Assembly: GCA_002363955.1 (NCBI GenBank) | Contig: DEXE01000009.1 | Coordinates: 7,121-71,120 of the forward strand | Length of the DNA: 64,000 nt | DNA from: Methylophaga sp. UBA3192 | GTDB taxonomy: Bacteria > Pseudomonadota > Gammaproteobacteria > Nitrosococcales > Methylophagaceae | Direction of reading: 5' to 3' | Shown here: positions 43,402 through 52,280 of the stretch, piece by piece | Layout: each line of letters starts with the position of its first letter | Position numbering within the stretch: position 1 is the stretch's first letter | Notes under the pieces: generated by a model | What the model saw: the letters and a program-made list of their open reading frames with translations, nothing else | Databases searched by the model: none | What the model was told of the DNA's origin: nothing | Made by a program: the position numbers and the translations under genes

Positions 43402-46400
43402 TCAGTCTACGCCTAAATTACTCAGCGGTGGATGATTTAATAAATTAAAAAACTGGTCAGCCGGGACAGGTCTGCTGAATAAATAACCCTGCATAAAGTC
43501 ACACCCCTTGTTTTTTAATGCTTGCAGATGTTCTGTTGTTTCAACACCTTCCGCCAGCGTTTTCAAACCCAGTGATCGGGCAAGAGTGATAACGGCATCA
43601 ACAATGGCTTCATCATCTTCATCTATCAGCATGTCAAACACAAAACTCTGATCAATTTTGAGTTTATTAATAGGGAATTTTTTCAGGTAATTCAAAGAAG
43701 AATAGCCGGTACCGAAATCATCCAGTGATAACCGAATACCAGCATCTGCAAGGGATCTGAGTTGTTTAATAGTCAGATCAATATTGATCATAGCGACCGA
43801 TTCGGTGATTTCCAGCTCCAGGTTATCTGCTGCCAGCTGATGTTCATGAAGAATGGCATTTATCATGTTAACCAGCAAAGGATTATTGAATTGCACGGCA
43901 GACAGGTTTATCGCCACTAATAAATCCTCATGTCCGGCTTCAACCCATTGTTTACATTGCGCAATTGCCGTGTGCAAAATCCACTGTCCTATTGGATTAA
44001 TCATGCCTGTTTCTTCTGCAATAGGAATAAACTCCATTGGCGAAATCATTCCAAACTCCGGGTGATCCCAGCGTAACAAGGCTTCTGCACCGGTAATTTT
44101 GTTTTGCTTGATATCCACTAAAGGTTGATAAACCAAAGACAGTTCATTACGGGCCAGTGCAAATCGCAAGGCATGCTCCAGTTCCAGTTTATACACAATC
44201 TGTGAATGCATCTCAGCGGTGAAAAACTGATATTGATTGCGTCCGGCCTGTTTTGCCCGATACATGGCTGTGTCTGCATGTTTATTGAGGCTTTCTGCAT
44301 CTTTTCCGTTATCCGGATAAACACTGATACCTATCGAAACAGTAACAAACAGCTGGTTACCTTCAATTTCAAAAGGTGCGGTGATATTTTCCACTAACTT
44401 CTGGGCCACATGTCCGGCTCCATCAGCATCGGTGTCAGGCAATAAAATAATAAACTCATCGCCCCCGGTCCGGCATACGGTATCCTGTTCCCGCATTTGT
44501 TCGATAAGTCTTCCGGCCACTTTTATCAGTAAACTGTCACCTATCGCATGACCGAGACTGTCATTGATAAATTTAAACCGATCCAGATCCAGATACAGTA
44601 ACGCCAGTTTTTGCTGATGACGCTCTGCTGAAATCAACGTCTGGTGAATGCGATCCTTGAGTAAGGCCCGATTAGGTAAACTGGTCAAGACATCGTGATG
44701 TGCCAGGAAATTTATTTTCTGTTCCGCTTCCCGGTACTTGCTGATATCCGACATGATGGCAACATAATTTTGCAGCTGCTCCTGCTCGTTATCAACACGG
44801 CTAATGGATAACCATTGCGGATAGATTTCACCATTCTTGCGACGGTTTTGTACTTCACCAGACCAGAAACCCTGTTGTTCAAGCTGATTCCACAACAGTT
44901 CGTAAAAGTATTTATCATGGTAACCAGAGCTGAGGATGGATGGGTTTTTACCGGTGACGTCTTCCAGAGAATACCCGGTCATAATGGTGAACGCCGGGTT
45001 CACAGTAACGATGAGATTGTTTTCATCGGTAATGATGATGCCTTCATTGCTGTTTTCAAACACTAAACTGGCCAGACGTAATTCCTTTTCAGCTTCGTAT
45101 TGCCGACTGATATCACGACTGATGCCAAGCACACCTATCGTTTCACCGGTTTCATTCTTAAGCGGGGTTTTCAGGGTTTCAAACAATACCTCTCGCCCAT
45201 CTGCTCCGTATTTACGTTCTTCATAAAATTGGCTGGTGTCGTGCTGCAAGGTGAGTTGATCACTGTGACGATAATTACGGGCTTCTTTCTCCGGGTAAAA
45301 GTCAAAATCTGTTTTTCCAATAATTTCCGATTCATTCGTCCCCAGGAAATTTATCACTGCCTGATTACAACGGATATATTTACCCTGTTCGTCCTTACAG
45401 AAAATTAAATCGGGTGATGAGTCAATAATACTTCTCAGCAAAACACGCTCTTGATTCAGATGGGTCTGAACTTGTTTGCGGAGGGTGATATCTTCAGTAA
45501 TGGCTATACAGACGGTTTTTTCATCGTAGATGGCGGTTTGCAAATCCACATGGACTTCATAACGGCTGCCATTTTTACGATAGTGATAGGTTTCAAAATT
45601 CAGGCGTTGTGTTTCGCCGTTTATCAAGGGTGAAATTAAGGCTTCAAACGTTACCCGGTTATAGTCTTTATTCAGATCGATAGGCGTCATTTCCTGCAAT
45701 TCTTCCATACTGAACCCCAGATTGGATTTAGCACCATGGTTTACTTGAATAAATTTGAATGTCTGGGCATCAAAGACATATATTTCATTTAACGAGCGTT
45801 CAAGAATTTCACCAAATAACGCATTTTGTTCAGCGGTTTGTTTTTGTTCACTGATATTCAGCACTACTCCGACGATTTGCACTTTTTGTGTCTGAGCATT
45901 TTTTACTGCAGAAAGATGATCCTCAACCGTAATGTAATGACCATCTCGATGACGAAAACGAAATTGATTACTGACTGGTTTATCCGTTTGTAAAGCCGCC
46001 AGCAAAGTACGCTTAACGCCATTGATATCATCAGGATGAACACTTTGTTGCCAGGCTTGGGGCTGGCTCAACCAGTATTCGGCAGGATAACCGGAATAAC
46101 TGATGACGGATTCACTGACATAGCTCAGATGAAATTCTCTGTGGCTGGCTTCATTGACGTCCAGAATGTAAGTAACACTGGGGCTTATGGTCAGCAAGTT
46201 TTTCAGAAAATCGACGGATTGACGTAGCTCCTGACGCAGTTGGTACTGGTTGGTCACATTGGTAAAAACCAGTATCACCCCAAGAATTTCGGTCTGACGA
46301 TCATGATCAACACGGATCGGTGCTGCACTATCAGAGATATGATATCGCGTACCATTTCGGGCAACCAGAACGGTATGATTGGCTAATTCGACGACTTCAC

Positions 46401-47379
46401 CACTTTTGATGACCAGGTCTACCGGGTTGGTCATCTTTTCGCCGGTTTCCGCCTGATAAATATCAAATACTTCAGGTAATGGTTGTCCGATGGCATCCTT
46501 TTCATGCCAGGCCGTCAATTCACTGGCCACTCGATTCATTCGTGTAATATTACCGATAGCATCCGTGACAATAACCGCATCACCAATGGATTCCAGTGTA
46601 ATTCGCAAACGCTGCTCGTTCTCAGTCAGAATACTGATGTGTGACTGTAGTTGTTGGGCGGCATCAACTAATGTCTGAGCGACTTGCGTCTGTTCAGTAT
46701 TCCCTTTAAGGGGATTGATCAGATTAAATTGTTGATCCTGAATCTGTTCGGTCAGTTGTTTTAATGCCTGTAATGGTCTTATAACAAGCTTGCGAATAGT
46801 GACCATCAGAATGATGTGTGCCAGCACAATCAACAATAACAAAGGAATAATGGCATTGATGGTTTCTGCCCTGGCTTTTTCCAGCTTGCTTTCAATGGAA
46901 TTTTGTAACACCAGTATCCATTGCTGTTCCGCTTCAAATAATGGTAACACCAGGTTCAGCAAGTTTTTTTTATCGTTGTCGAACTCGAAGATTTTTTTGG
47001 TAGTACGTGCCAGTTCAATATATGGCAACAATTGTTCGTCGAGCACTTTTTCAGCCGGTTGGTTTTGCCAGATAAAGTGTGTGGCGGATTGAATCTGATT
47101 ATTCTGATCGATTAACACAGCCAGCTGGGCGTCGGCACGTAATGAAAATCTTGCCACATTGCTTCGGGCTTGCTGATAGTCATCGTTAGCAATGGCATAT
47201 TCAAGGCTATGGCCTAATTGTAAAGCGGTTTCATGAAGCTGGGTTTTTGAGGTTTCTTTTATATCAGACAGACGGTGACGATATTCATTAACAGAATAAA
47301 AAAACAAAAGCCCCAGAAACAAAAAGGTAACGGTTAGAGGCAGCCAAAAAGTAAGCCGGTATGTTTGGATTGCAGACAT
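43402..47379 (-). CDS. Membrane PAS/GGDEF/EAL cyclic-di-GMP protein
   Basis: The 1325-residue membrane protein has an N-terminal helix (about 10-30), a periplasmic sensor segment, a second helix (about 175-195) and a HAMP-like linker. About five PAS domains follow (near 258-375, 385-505, 510-630, 640-760, 765-885), then GGDEF (about 890-1055, active motif CRTGGDEFIILL) and EAL (about 1065-1315). The EAL residues expected for phosphodiesterase activity are all present: GAEALLRW, INLSAVQF, EITES, DDFGTGYSS, KIDQSF and AEGVET. It may make or break cyclic-di-GMP. It starts 2 bases after the substrate-binding protein gene, which probably supplies its periplasmic signal. Confidence 0.93.
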   Translation of the reverse strand: MSAIQTYRLTFWLPLTVTFLFLGLLFFYSVNEYRHRLSDIKETSKTQLHETALQLGHSLEYAIANDDYQQARSNVARFSLRADAQLAVLIDQNNQIQSATHFIWQNQPAEKVLDEQLLPYIELARTTKKIFEFDNDKKNLLNLVLPLFEAEQQWILVLQNSIESKLEKARAETINAIIPLLLLIVLAHIILMVTIRKLVIRPLQALKQLTEQIQDQQFNLINPLKGNTEQTQVAQTLVDAAQQLQSHISILTENEQRLRITLESIGDAVIVTDAIGNITRMNRVASELTAWHEKDAIGQPLPEVFDIYQAETGEKMTNPVDLVIKSGEVVELANHTVLVARNGTRYHISDSAAPIRVDHDRQTEILGVILVFTNVTNQYQLRQELRQSVDFLKNLLTISPSVTYILDVNEASHREFHLSYVSESVISYSGYPAEYWLSQPQAWQQSVHPDDINGVKRTLLAALQTDKPVSNQFRFRHRDGHYITVEDHLSAVKNAQTQKVQIVGVVLNISEQKQTAEQNALFGEILERSLNEIYVFDAQTFKFIQVNHGAKSNLGFSMEELQEMTPIDLNKDYNRVTFEALISPLINGETQRLNFETYHYRKNGSRYEVHVDLQTAIYDEKTVCIAITEDITLRKQVQTHLNQERVLLRSIIDSSPDLIFCKDEQGKYIRCNQAVINFLGTNESEIIGKTDFDFYPEKEARNYRHSDQLTLQHDTSQFYEERKYGADGREVLFETLKTPLKNETGETIGVLGISRDISRQYEAEKELRLASLVFENSNEGIIITDENNLIVTVNPAFTIMTGYSLEDVTGKNPSILSSGYHDKYFYELLWNQLEQQGFWSGEVQNRRKNGEIYPQWLSISRVDNEQEQLQNYVAIMSDISKYREAEQKINFLAHHDVLTSLPNRALLKDRIHQTLISAERHQQKLALLYLDLDRFKFINDSLGHAIGDSLLIKVAGRLIEQMREQDTVCRTGGDEFIILLPDTDADGAGHVAQKLVENITAPFEIEGNQLFVTVSIGISVYPDNGKDAESLNKHADTAMYRAKQAGRNQYQFFTAEMHSQIVYKLELEHALRFALARNELSLVYQPLVDIKQNKITGAEALLRWDHPEFGMISPMEFIPIAEETGMINPIGQWILHTAIAQCKQWVEAGHEDLLVAINLSAVQFNNPLLVNMINAILHEHQLAADNLELEITESVAMINIDLTIKQLRSLADAGIRLSLDDFGTGYSSLNYLKKFPINKLKIDQSFVFDMLIDEDDEAIVDAVITLARSLGLKTLAEGVETTEHLQALKNKGCDFMQGYLFSRPVPADQFFNLLNHPPLSNLGVD

Positions 47380-47381
47380 GA

Positions 47382-48315
47382 TTAATCCATACTTTCATAA
47401 AGCAGCTGTTGACTATCAACAGCATTATTTAATAAACCTGCCTCAGTCATGAGCCCACTCATCGATTCAATAATATTTTCAAGCTGATGGCTGAAAATAT
47501 ATTGTTGATGCTCGCGTTCTGGCAAAATCACTTTTTTGGTAAAAGTGATCCAGCTCTTCGTTTGAAACACCCAACCGCGGAGCCATTCTGGTTAATGCAT
47601 CTTGCTGATTATCCGTCATATATTGACGAGCTTGCCAATACCCGTTCAGTAGCTGTTGAATGCTTTTGCGTTGCTGATTTACTGCTGAGTCACGGGTCAG
47701 CAGAACATCGACAATTTCACCGGGTAGCTGACTGCTATCAAGCAGATTAATGTAGCCCTGTTGTTGAAGCTGATAGGCAACAGGGTCAAAGCTGATAACA
47801 GCTTCAACCTGGTGATTACTCAACATCAAAAAATGTTGATTGATAGTCGATGGAACAATGATGACCTCATTACTTTGCAACTGAGCCACTCGCAAAACCT
47901 GTGACAGCATATAGGCTCCAACGCCACTTTGTTCGACCGCAATACGTTTATTTTTGAGTTCTGCCAGAGAGGTTATTCCGGGCTCAACGATCAGTTTGTC
48001 TGCCCCGTTCGAGATATTAAAGATCAGCACGATTTTAAGGTCTGAGTGAGTTTCAGCCATTCGCAGGGCTTCATCCAGCGTAACGGCTATTGCATCCAGC
48101 TGGCCCTGCCGAAAGGCATGCAAAACTTCCGTGCTGGAGGCTAATTCCTTGAGTTGGATTTGCGCGTTATCGTAATACCCCAGATCGCGAGCCAGGTAGA
48201 GTATCTCGTAGCCCGCCCACGGAATGGTCCCAACACGCAATGGCTTATCCGTTTGCGAACTACAGGCAACCAGGCTGACTATAAGTAACAGCAAATAAAA
48301 AATCCGTTTACCCAT
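47382..48315 (-). pseudogene. Periplasmic ABC-type substrate-binding lipoprotein with a 3' frameshift
   Basis: The first 278 codons from ATG 48315 encode a lipoprotein (signal LLLLIVSLVAC) of the NitT/TauT/THI5-like solute-binding family (RVGTIPWAGYEILYLARDLGYY, AVEQSGVGAYMLSQVL, VEAVISFDPVAYQLQQQGY). At an A6 tract (plus 47532-47537 as T6) the frame slips and ends early in SDFARTRA.... Reading the other frame continues smoothly into VILPEREHQQYIFSHQLENIIESMSGLM and reaches TAA at 47382, just before the GGDEF/EAL start. The tail is 40-50 residues. No ABC permease or ATPase is nearby, suggesting a sensory ligand binder for the next gene. Confidence 0.75.
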
Positions 48316-48410
48316 GGTGCATGACCTATTCCCCCTCAGTATGGGTCAGCTAAACGATAGCATAGAACACGCATAAAATAGTATTTGCTAATATTTCATT
48401 AAAATGAGAG

Positions 48411-48424
48411 AAAACCATGGTTTT
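48411..48424. promoter_or_regulatory. 14-bp perfect palindrome in promoter region
   Basis: AAAACCATGGTTTT lies between the divergent genes at 48315 (minus) and 48500 (plus). It may be an operator; no regulator is implied by the sequence alone. Confidence 0.25.
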
Positions 48425-48499
48425 TCAAATACCTGCGTTTACAATTCAGCAATGATAAGAGTAAGCTGTAACTAAAGACTTTTATACAGGAGTAACAAA

Positions 48500-48748
48500 A
48501 TGGAAATTCCTGGTATCACCCCTTTTAGCGGTCAGCCCACACTGACTAATCCGTTATCTTCGGAAAATGTATTGGTCGGGCGGCAGACCCCGGTACAGCA
48601 AAACAGTGAAACTGCCTCGACTACGGTAGTGCAGGAGCAAGAGCCAGCCAGTTTGCAGACGGTTGCCGTTGTCAATGAAGCGACACAAAATGAAGCAACG
48701 GGCTTTGATCCGGAAAATCCGGGCGGTACGATTGATATTACAGTTTGA
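48500..48748 (+). CDS. Small protein of unknown function, Gln/Thr/Glu-rich
   Basis: I do not recognise this 82-residue protein. It has no signal peptide or membrane helix, is rich in Gln, Glu, Thr, Val and Pro and looks disordered. It ends in a distinctive tail, GFDPENPGGTIDITV. A good AGGAGTAAC site precedes ATG 48500, and the next gene starts 9 bases after its stop, which supports it being real. It and the pentapeptide-repeat gene are probably one transcript. Confidence 0.65.
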   Translation: MEIPGITPFSGQPTLTNPLSSENVLVGRQTPVQQNSETASTTVVQEQEPASLQTVAVVNEATQNEATGFDPENPGGTIDITV

Positions 48749-48756
48749 GGTTTTAG

Positions 48757-49101
48757 ATGGCAGAACCAAAAATCACTCAAGATCCGCTCTATCAACTGTT
48801 GCGCGATGGAAAAATAGAAGAATTTAATCACCGTATTGCCAAGGGAGAGACGGTTGATTTAACCAGCTGTGATTTTCGACATCTTAATTTGCAGGGCTTA
48901 ATTGCCAGCGGCCTCGATTTCAGTAACAGTTATTTCCGTCAGGCCGATTTACGCGGTATTGATTTCAGTCAATGCATCAGTCTTCGTGGAGCCAGTATTC
49001 ATGGCGCTAAAATCTCGGGAGTATATTTCCCTACCCCATTAACAGCAGAAGAAATTTCCCTTTCATTGCAGCATGGCACCAGAATGCGCTACACAGACTA
49101 G
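48757..49101 (+). CDS. Small pentapeptide-repeat protein
   Basis: The 114-residue protein contains several A(D/N)LXX-like pentapeptide repeats (about residues 35-85: CDFRH LNLQG LIASG LDFSN SYFRQ ADLRG IDFSQ), forming a short right-handed quadrilateral beta-helix. An N-terminal helical segment begins DPLYQLLRDGKIEEFNHRIAKGE, and the C-terminal tail is PTPLTAEEISLSLQHGTRMRY. The function is unknown. Its TAG stop is formed by the left end of the inverted repeat that follows. Confidence 0.85.
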   Translation: MAEPKITQDPLYQLLRDGKIEEFNHRIAKGETVDLTSCDFRHLNLQGLIASGLDFSNSYFRQADLRGIDFSQCISLRGASIHGAKISGVYFPTPLTAEEISLSLQHGTRMRYTD

Positions 49102-49159
49102 GGCTTGTTGATCTTTCATAGTCACCACTGCTGGGACTATGAAAGATCAACAAGCCCTA
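49099..49159. repeat. 61-bp element with 25-bp perfect inverted repeats
   Basis: Left arm 49099-49123 (TAGGGCTTGTTGATCTTTCA followed by TAGTC) and right arm 49135-49159 are exact reverse complements, separated by 11 bases (49124-49134). There is no T run after the stem. The two outermost TAG triplets serve as stop codons for the pentapeptide gene (plus) and tatC (minus). It may be a bidirectional terminator, a solo mobile element of the MITE type (ends at TA, as in TA-targeting families) or an intergenic palindromic repeat. Confidence 0.85.
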
Positions 49160-49900
49160 ATCCGCTATTTCTGATTTCTCTCTGTTTTTTGGAATAAACC
49201 GCGAAACCTGTAACCCCAGTTCAAATAACAACCAGATTGGAACCGCTAACAATGTTTGTGAAATCACATCTGGAGGGGTAAGTAACATGCCAATCACAAA
49301 AGCGCCGACAATCACATAAGGCCTTTTTTGTGAAAGACTTTCTCGAGTGGAGATCCCTGTCCAAATCAACAGTAACGTGGCGATTGGCACTTCAAATGCC
49401 AGACCAAAAGCAAAAAATAACTTCAAAACAAAATCCAGATAACTGCTGATATCTGTCATCACTGCAACACCTTCAGGCGCTGCCTGTGTCAAAAAGCCAA
49501 ACACCAGCGGAAAGACGACAAAATAAGCGAACAATATGCCCAGAATAAACAGTAGCGTACTGGCAAACATCAGTGGAAAAACCAGCCGTCTTTCATGTTG
49601 ATACAAGCCGGGAGCAATAAAGGCCCATAATTGATAAAGCAAAACAGGCATCGCCAGCATAATCGCGGCGGTCAGTGTTAATTTAAATGGGGTCAGGAAG
49701 GGTGAAGCCACTTCTGTGGCAATCATGGAACTGGTTTCTGGCAGATGTTCAAGCAAGGGCGCAGATAAAATAAGATATAAGTCATTGGCGAAGGGTAACA
49801 GGCAGACGGCAATGATTAATACGGCAAGGATAGCTCTGAGCAACCGATCCCGAAGCTCAACCAGATGAGAAATCAGTGGTTGTTGTTCACTATTTTCCAT
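49157..49900 (-). CDS. tatC: Twin-arginine translocase subunit TatC
   Basis: TatC is the six-helix receptor that binds twin-arginine signal peptides. The 247-residue protein begins QQPLISHLVELRDRLLRAIL (conserved HLxELRxR), and has FxxPF-type FLTPFKLTLTAA, LLYQLWAFIAPGLYQHERR and the later AFGLAFEVPIATLLLIWTG and GMLLTPPDVISQTLLAVPIW. The last codons come from the inverted repeat at 49135-49159. It overlaps tatB by 11 bases. Confidence 0.96.
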   Translation of the reverse strand: MENSEQQPLISHLVELRDRLLRAILAVLIIAVCLLPFANDLYLILSAPLLEHLPETSSMIATEVASPFLTPFKLTLTAAIMLAMPVLLYQLWAFIAPGLYQHERRLVFPLMFASTLLFILGILFAYFVVFPLVFGFLTQAAPEGVAVMTDISSYLDFVLKLFFAFGLAFEVPIATLLLIWTGISTRESLSQKRPYVIVGAFVIGMLLTPPDVISQTLLAVPIWLLFELGLQVSRFIPKNREKSEIAD

Positions 49901-50210
49901 CGTCAGCCTGCTTTTTTTCCGCTGAATTATCTTCAGCGTTATCCGAGGGATTCGATTCAGGTTTTACCGGTTCATCAATATCAATGATTTCATTCAGATC
50001 GGGTAAATCATCGGGTTTTTTAAAGGCCTGCTTGATTTCTTCGGCTCGAAGTTCTTTGGCAATATCATTTTTGACCGCTTGAAGTGAAGCATTGGCTCGG
50101 CCAATCCACAAGCCACAGACACGAACCACTCTTGGCAGTTTTTCCGGGCCAATTACTATTAATGCCACAACGGCAATAATTAACAGTTCCCAAAAACCAA
50201 TATCAAACAC
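49890..50210 (-). CDS. tatB: Twin-arginine translocase subunit TatB
   Basis: The 106-residue TatB has the N-terminal membrane helix with glutamate (FDIGFWELLIIAVVALIVIGPEKLPRVVR), an amphipathic helix and a charged, disordered tail rich in Asp, Glu and Pro. It starts with GTG at 50210. It partners TatC as the substrate receptor. It lies 5 bases after tatA. Confidence 0.95.
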   Translation of the reverse strand: MFDIGFWELLIIAVVALIVIGPEKLPRVVRVCGLWIGRANASLQAVKNDIAKELRAEEIKQAFKKPDDLPDLNEIIDIDEPVKPESNPSDNAEDNSAEKKQADDGK

Positions 50211-50215
50211 GGTGA

Positions 50216-50458
50216 TTAGCGTTTGGTGTTGTCGTGTTCTTCATGTTGCTGTTGATGCTGCTCGGTCTCGTTGTCATGCTTCAGATTGCCAGCTTCATCT
50301 TTTTTTTCATCTTCGCCTTCACGTACCGAGGATTTAAAGCTGCGAATAGCACTACCGAGGTCACCACCCAGGGAGCGCAGTTTTTTAGTGCCGAAAAGCA
50401 AAATGACAATGACCAGAACAATCAATAATTGCCATACACTGATTCCACCAAATCCCAT
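50216..50458 (-). CDS. tatA: Twin-arginine translocase subunit TatA
   Basis: The 80-residue TatA has one N-terminal helix (GFGGISVWQLLIVLVIVILLFGTKKLRSLGGDLG), the FGxKKL motif and an amphipathic helix (SAIRSFKSSV), then a strongly charged tail ending in a His/Gln/Glu-rich segment. Multimers form the export pore. A GGAGCG site precedes ATG 50458. Confidence 0.95.
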   Translation of the reverse strand: MGFGGISVWQLLIVLVIVILLFGTKKLRSLGGDLGSAIRSFKSSVREGEDEKKDEAGNLKHDNETEQHQQQHEEHDNTKR

Positions 50459-50467
50459 GACGCGCTC

Positions 50468-50806
50468 CTAATGAAAACCAGGCAGATTGTTACCGCCCAG
50501 CAAATGAATGTGTAAATGATCGACTTCCTGACCACCGCCGGGACCGGTATTGATAATGGTACGAAAACCGGTCTCCAGACCTTGTGATTTTGCCAGCGCT
50601 GGCAGTTTGAGAAACATATGAGCAATTAGGCTGCTATGACTTTCATCAAGATGATCCAACCGTGCGATGTGCTGTTTAGGAATCACTAACAGATGAACGG
50701 TGGCTTTCGGATTAATATCCTTGAACACAAAAATCAGCTCATCTTCATAGACTTTTGAAGAGGGAATCTCACCGGCAATAATTTTGCAGAAAATACAGTC
50801 GGTCAT
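50468..50806 (-). CDS. hinT: HIT family nucleotide-binding protein (HinT-like)
   Basis: The 112-residue histidine-triad hydrolase acts on adenosine phosphoramidates. It has the N-terminal CIFCKIIAGEIPSSKVYEDELIFVFKDINPKATVHLLVIPKQHIA, and the catalytic HxHxH motif is EVDHLHIHLLGG. It overlaps hisE by ATGA and leads into tatA by 9 bases, joining the his and tat genes into one probable operon. Confidence 0.92.
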   Translation of the reverse strand: MTDCIFCKIIAGEIPSSKVYEDELIFVFKDINPKATVHLLVIPKQHIARLDHLDESHSSLIAHMFLKLPALAKSQGLETGFRTIINTGPGGGQEVDHLHIHLLGGNNLPGFH

Positions 50807-51123
50807 TTTTTGCTCCTGCTGGCTTTTTCTTCATGACCTGATAAACCAAAACGACGATCCAGCTCGGTTAAAAGGGCATCGATATCAATATCATTATGCG
50901 CCAGTAACACCATAGAGTGAAACCAAAGGTCAGCAGTTTCGTAGATGATTTGCTCTCGATCACCCGCTTTTCCGGCGATAACCGTTTCAGTGGCTTCTTC
51001 GCCTAGTTTTTTCAGAATTTTGTCGGTGCCGGCTGCATACAGGCTGGCGACATATGAACTGTCGGCATCAGCAGTTTTACGTTCATTCAGCACTGCCATC
51101 AGTTTATGCAAGGTATCACGCAT
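50803..51123 (-). CDS. hisE: Phosphoribosyl-ATP diphosphatase HisE
   Basis: HisE hydrolyses phosphoribosyl-ATP to phosphoribosyl-AMP in histidine synthesis. The 106-residue MazG-like helical enzyme shows KKLGEEATETVIAGKAGDREQIIYETADLWFHSMVLLAHNDI. It is separate from HisI, as in many Pseudomonas-like genomes. The start overlaps the hisI stop by one base. Confidence 0.95.
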   Translation of the reverse strand: MRDTLHKLMAVLNERKTADADSSYVASLYAAGTDKILKKLGEEATETVIAGKAGDREQIIYETADLWFHSMVLLAHNDIDIDALLTELDRRFGLSGHEEKASRSKK

Positions 51124-51503
51124 TAATAAATCTCATCCGGATTTTTCAGAACCGGCTCAGTAGTTTGCCACTCACCGTTCTGCAGTTCTAGGAAGAAACA
51201 ATGATGACGTCCAGTATGACAGGCAATGCCACCAATCTGTTCAACTTCAAGCAAAATAGCATCCTGATCACAATCAATACGTATCGACTTAATAAGTTGC
51301 TGATGACCGGACTGTTCCCCTTTATGCCACAGTTTTTGTCGCGAACGTGACCAGTAAACAGCATGACCGGTTTCAGCTGTCAGCTGTAATGACTGACGGT
51401 TCATCCAGGCTAAAGTAAGTACTTGCTTAGTCGAAAACTCTTGTGTGATAACAGGCGCCAAGCCATCACTGCCCCAGTTTACCTGATCCAGCCATGAGCT
51501 CAT
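51123..51503 (-). CDS. hisI: Phosphoribosyl-AMP cyclohydrolase HisI
   Basis: HisI opens the purine ring of phosphoribosyl-AMP. The 126-residue protein shows VLTLAWMNRQSLQLTAETGHAVYWSRSRQKLWHKGEQSGH, DCDQDAILLEVEQIGGIACHTGRHHCFF, with the metal-binding Asp and Cys residues. It overlaps the hisF stop by ATGA. Confidence 0.95.
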   Translation of the reverse strand: MSSWLDQVNWGSDGLAPVITQEFSTKQVLTLAWMNRQSLQLTAETGHAVYWSRSRQKLWHKGEQSGHQQLIKSIRIDCDQDAILLEVEQIGGIACHTGRHHCFFLELQNGEWQTTEPVLKNPDEIY

Positions 51504-52273
51504 AAACGCACCTCTATGCCCTGCTCTGCCATTTGTTGTTTTGCTTCACCGACGGTATGTTCACCGAAATGAAAAATGCTGGCGGCCAGAACCGCATCCG
51601 CATGTCCCAACTTGATACCATCCGTCAGATCCTGCAGTTTACCCACACCACCGGAAGCAATAACCGGCACCACAACGGCATCGCTGACGGCCCGGGTGAG
51701 TTCCAAATCAAAACCGGATTTTGTGCCATCGCGATCCATGCTGGTGAGTAAAATTTCACCCGCGCCTAATTTAACCATTTTTTTGGCCCATTCGACGGCA
51801 TCAATACCTGTTGGCTGTCGACCACCATGGGTAAATATTTCCCATCTCGGTGTTTCCCCGTCAGCCGATACACGTTTGGCATCAATGGCCACGACTATAC
51901 ATTGTGATCCAAATTTCTCAGCCGCTTCGCGAACAAAATCAGGGTTGCTGACGGCGGCTGAATTAATGCCGACTTTATCTGCACCGGCATTCAGCATACG
52001 ACGAATATCCGCTACTGTTCTAATGCCACCTCCAACGGTAAGTGGAATAAACACCTGGCTGGCAACGGCTTTGACCACGTCTTCCATGGTGTCACGGTTA
52101 TGGTGAGTAGCCGTAATATCCAGAAAAGTCAGTTCATCTGCACCCTGTTCATCGTAACGCTTGGCAATTTCTACCGGATCACCGGCATCACGGATATCGA
52201 CAAATTGCACACCTTTTACGACGCGGCCGGCATCGACATCAAGACAGGGGATAATACGTTTTGCCAAAGCCAT
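51500..52273 (-). CDS. hisF: Imidazole glycerol phosphate synthase cyclase subunit HisF
   Basis: HisF is the (beta/alpha)8 cyclase that makes IGP and AICAR using ammonia from HisH. The 257-residue protein begins LAKRIIPCLDVDAGRVVKGVQF with the first catalytic aspartate. It continues with the phosphate-binding FIPLTVGGGIRTVADIRRML, LTSMDRDGTKSGFD with the second aspartate, and VPVIASGGVG. Confidence 0.96.
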   Translation of the reverse strand: MALAKRIIPCLDVDAGRVVKGVQFVDIRDAGDPVEIAKRYDEQGADELTFLDITATHHNRDTMEDVVKAVASQVFIPLTVGGGIRTVADIRRMLNAGADKVGINSAAVSNPDFVREAAEKFGSQCIVVAIDAKRVSADGETPRWEIFTHGGRQPTGIDAVEWAKKMVKLGAGEILLTSMDRDGTKSGFDLELTRAVSDAVVVPVIASGGVGKLQDLTDGIKLGHADAVLAASIFHFGEHTVGEAKQQMAEQGIEVRL

Positions 52274-52280
52274 ATCAGAT

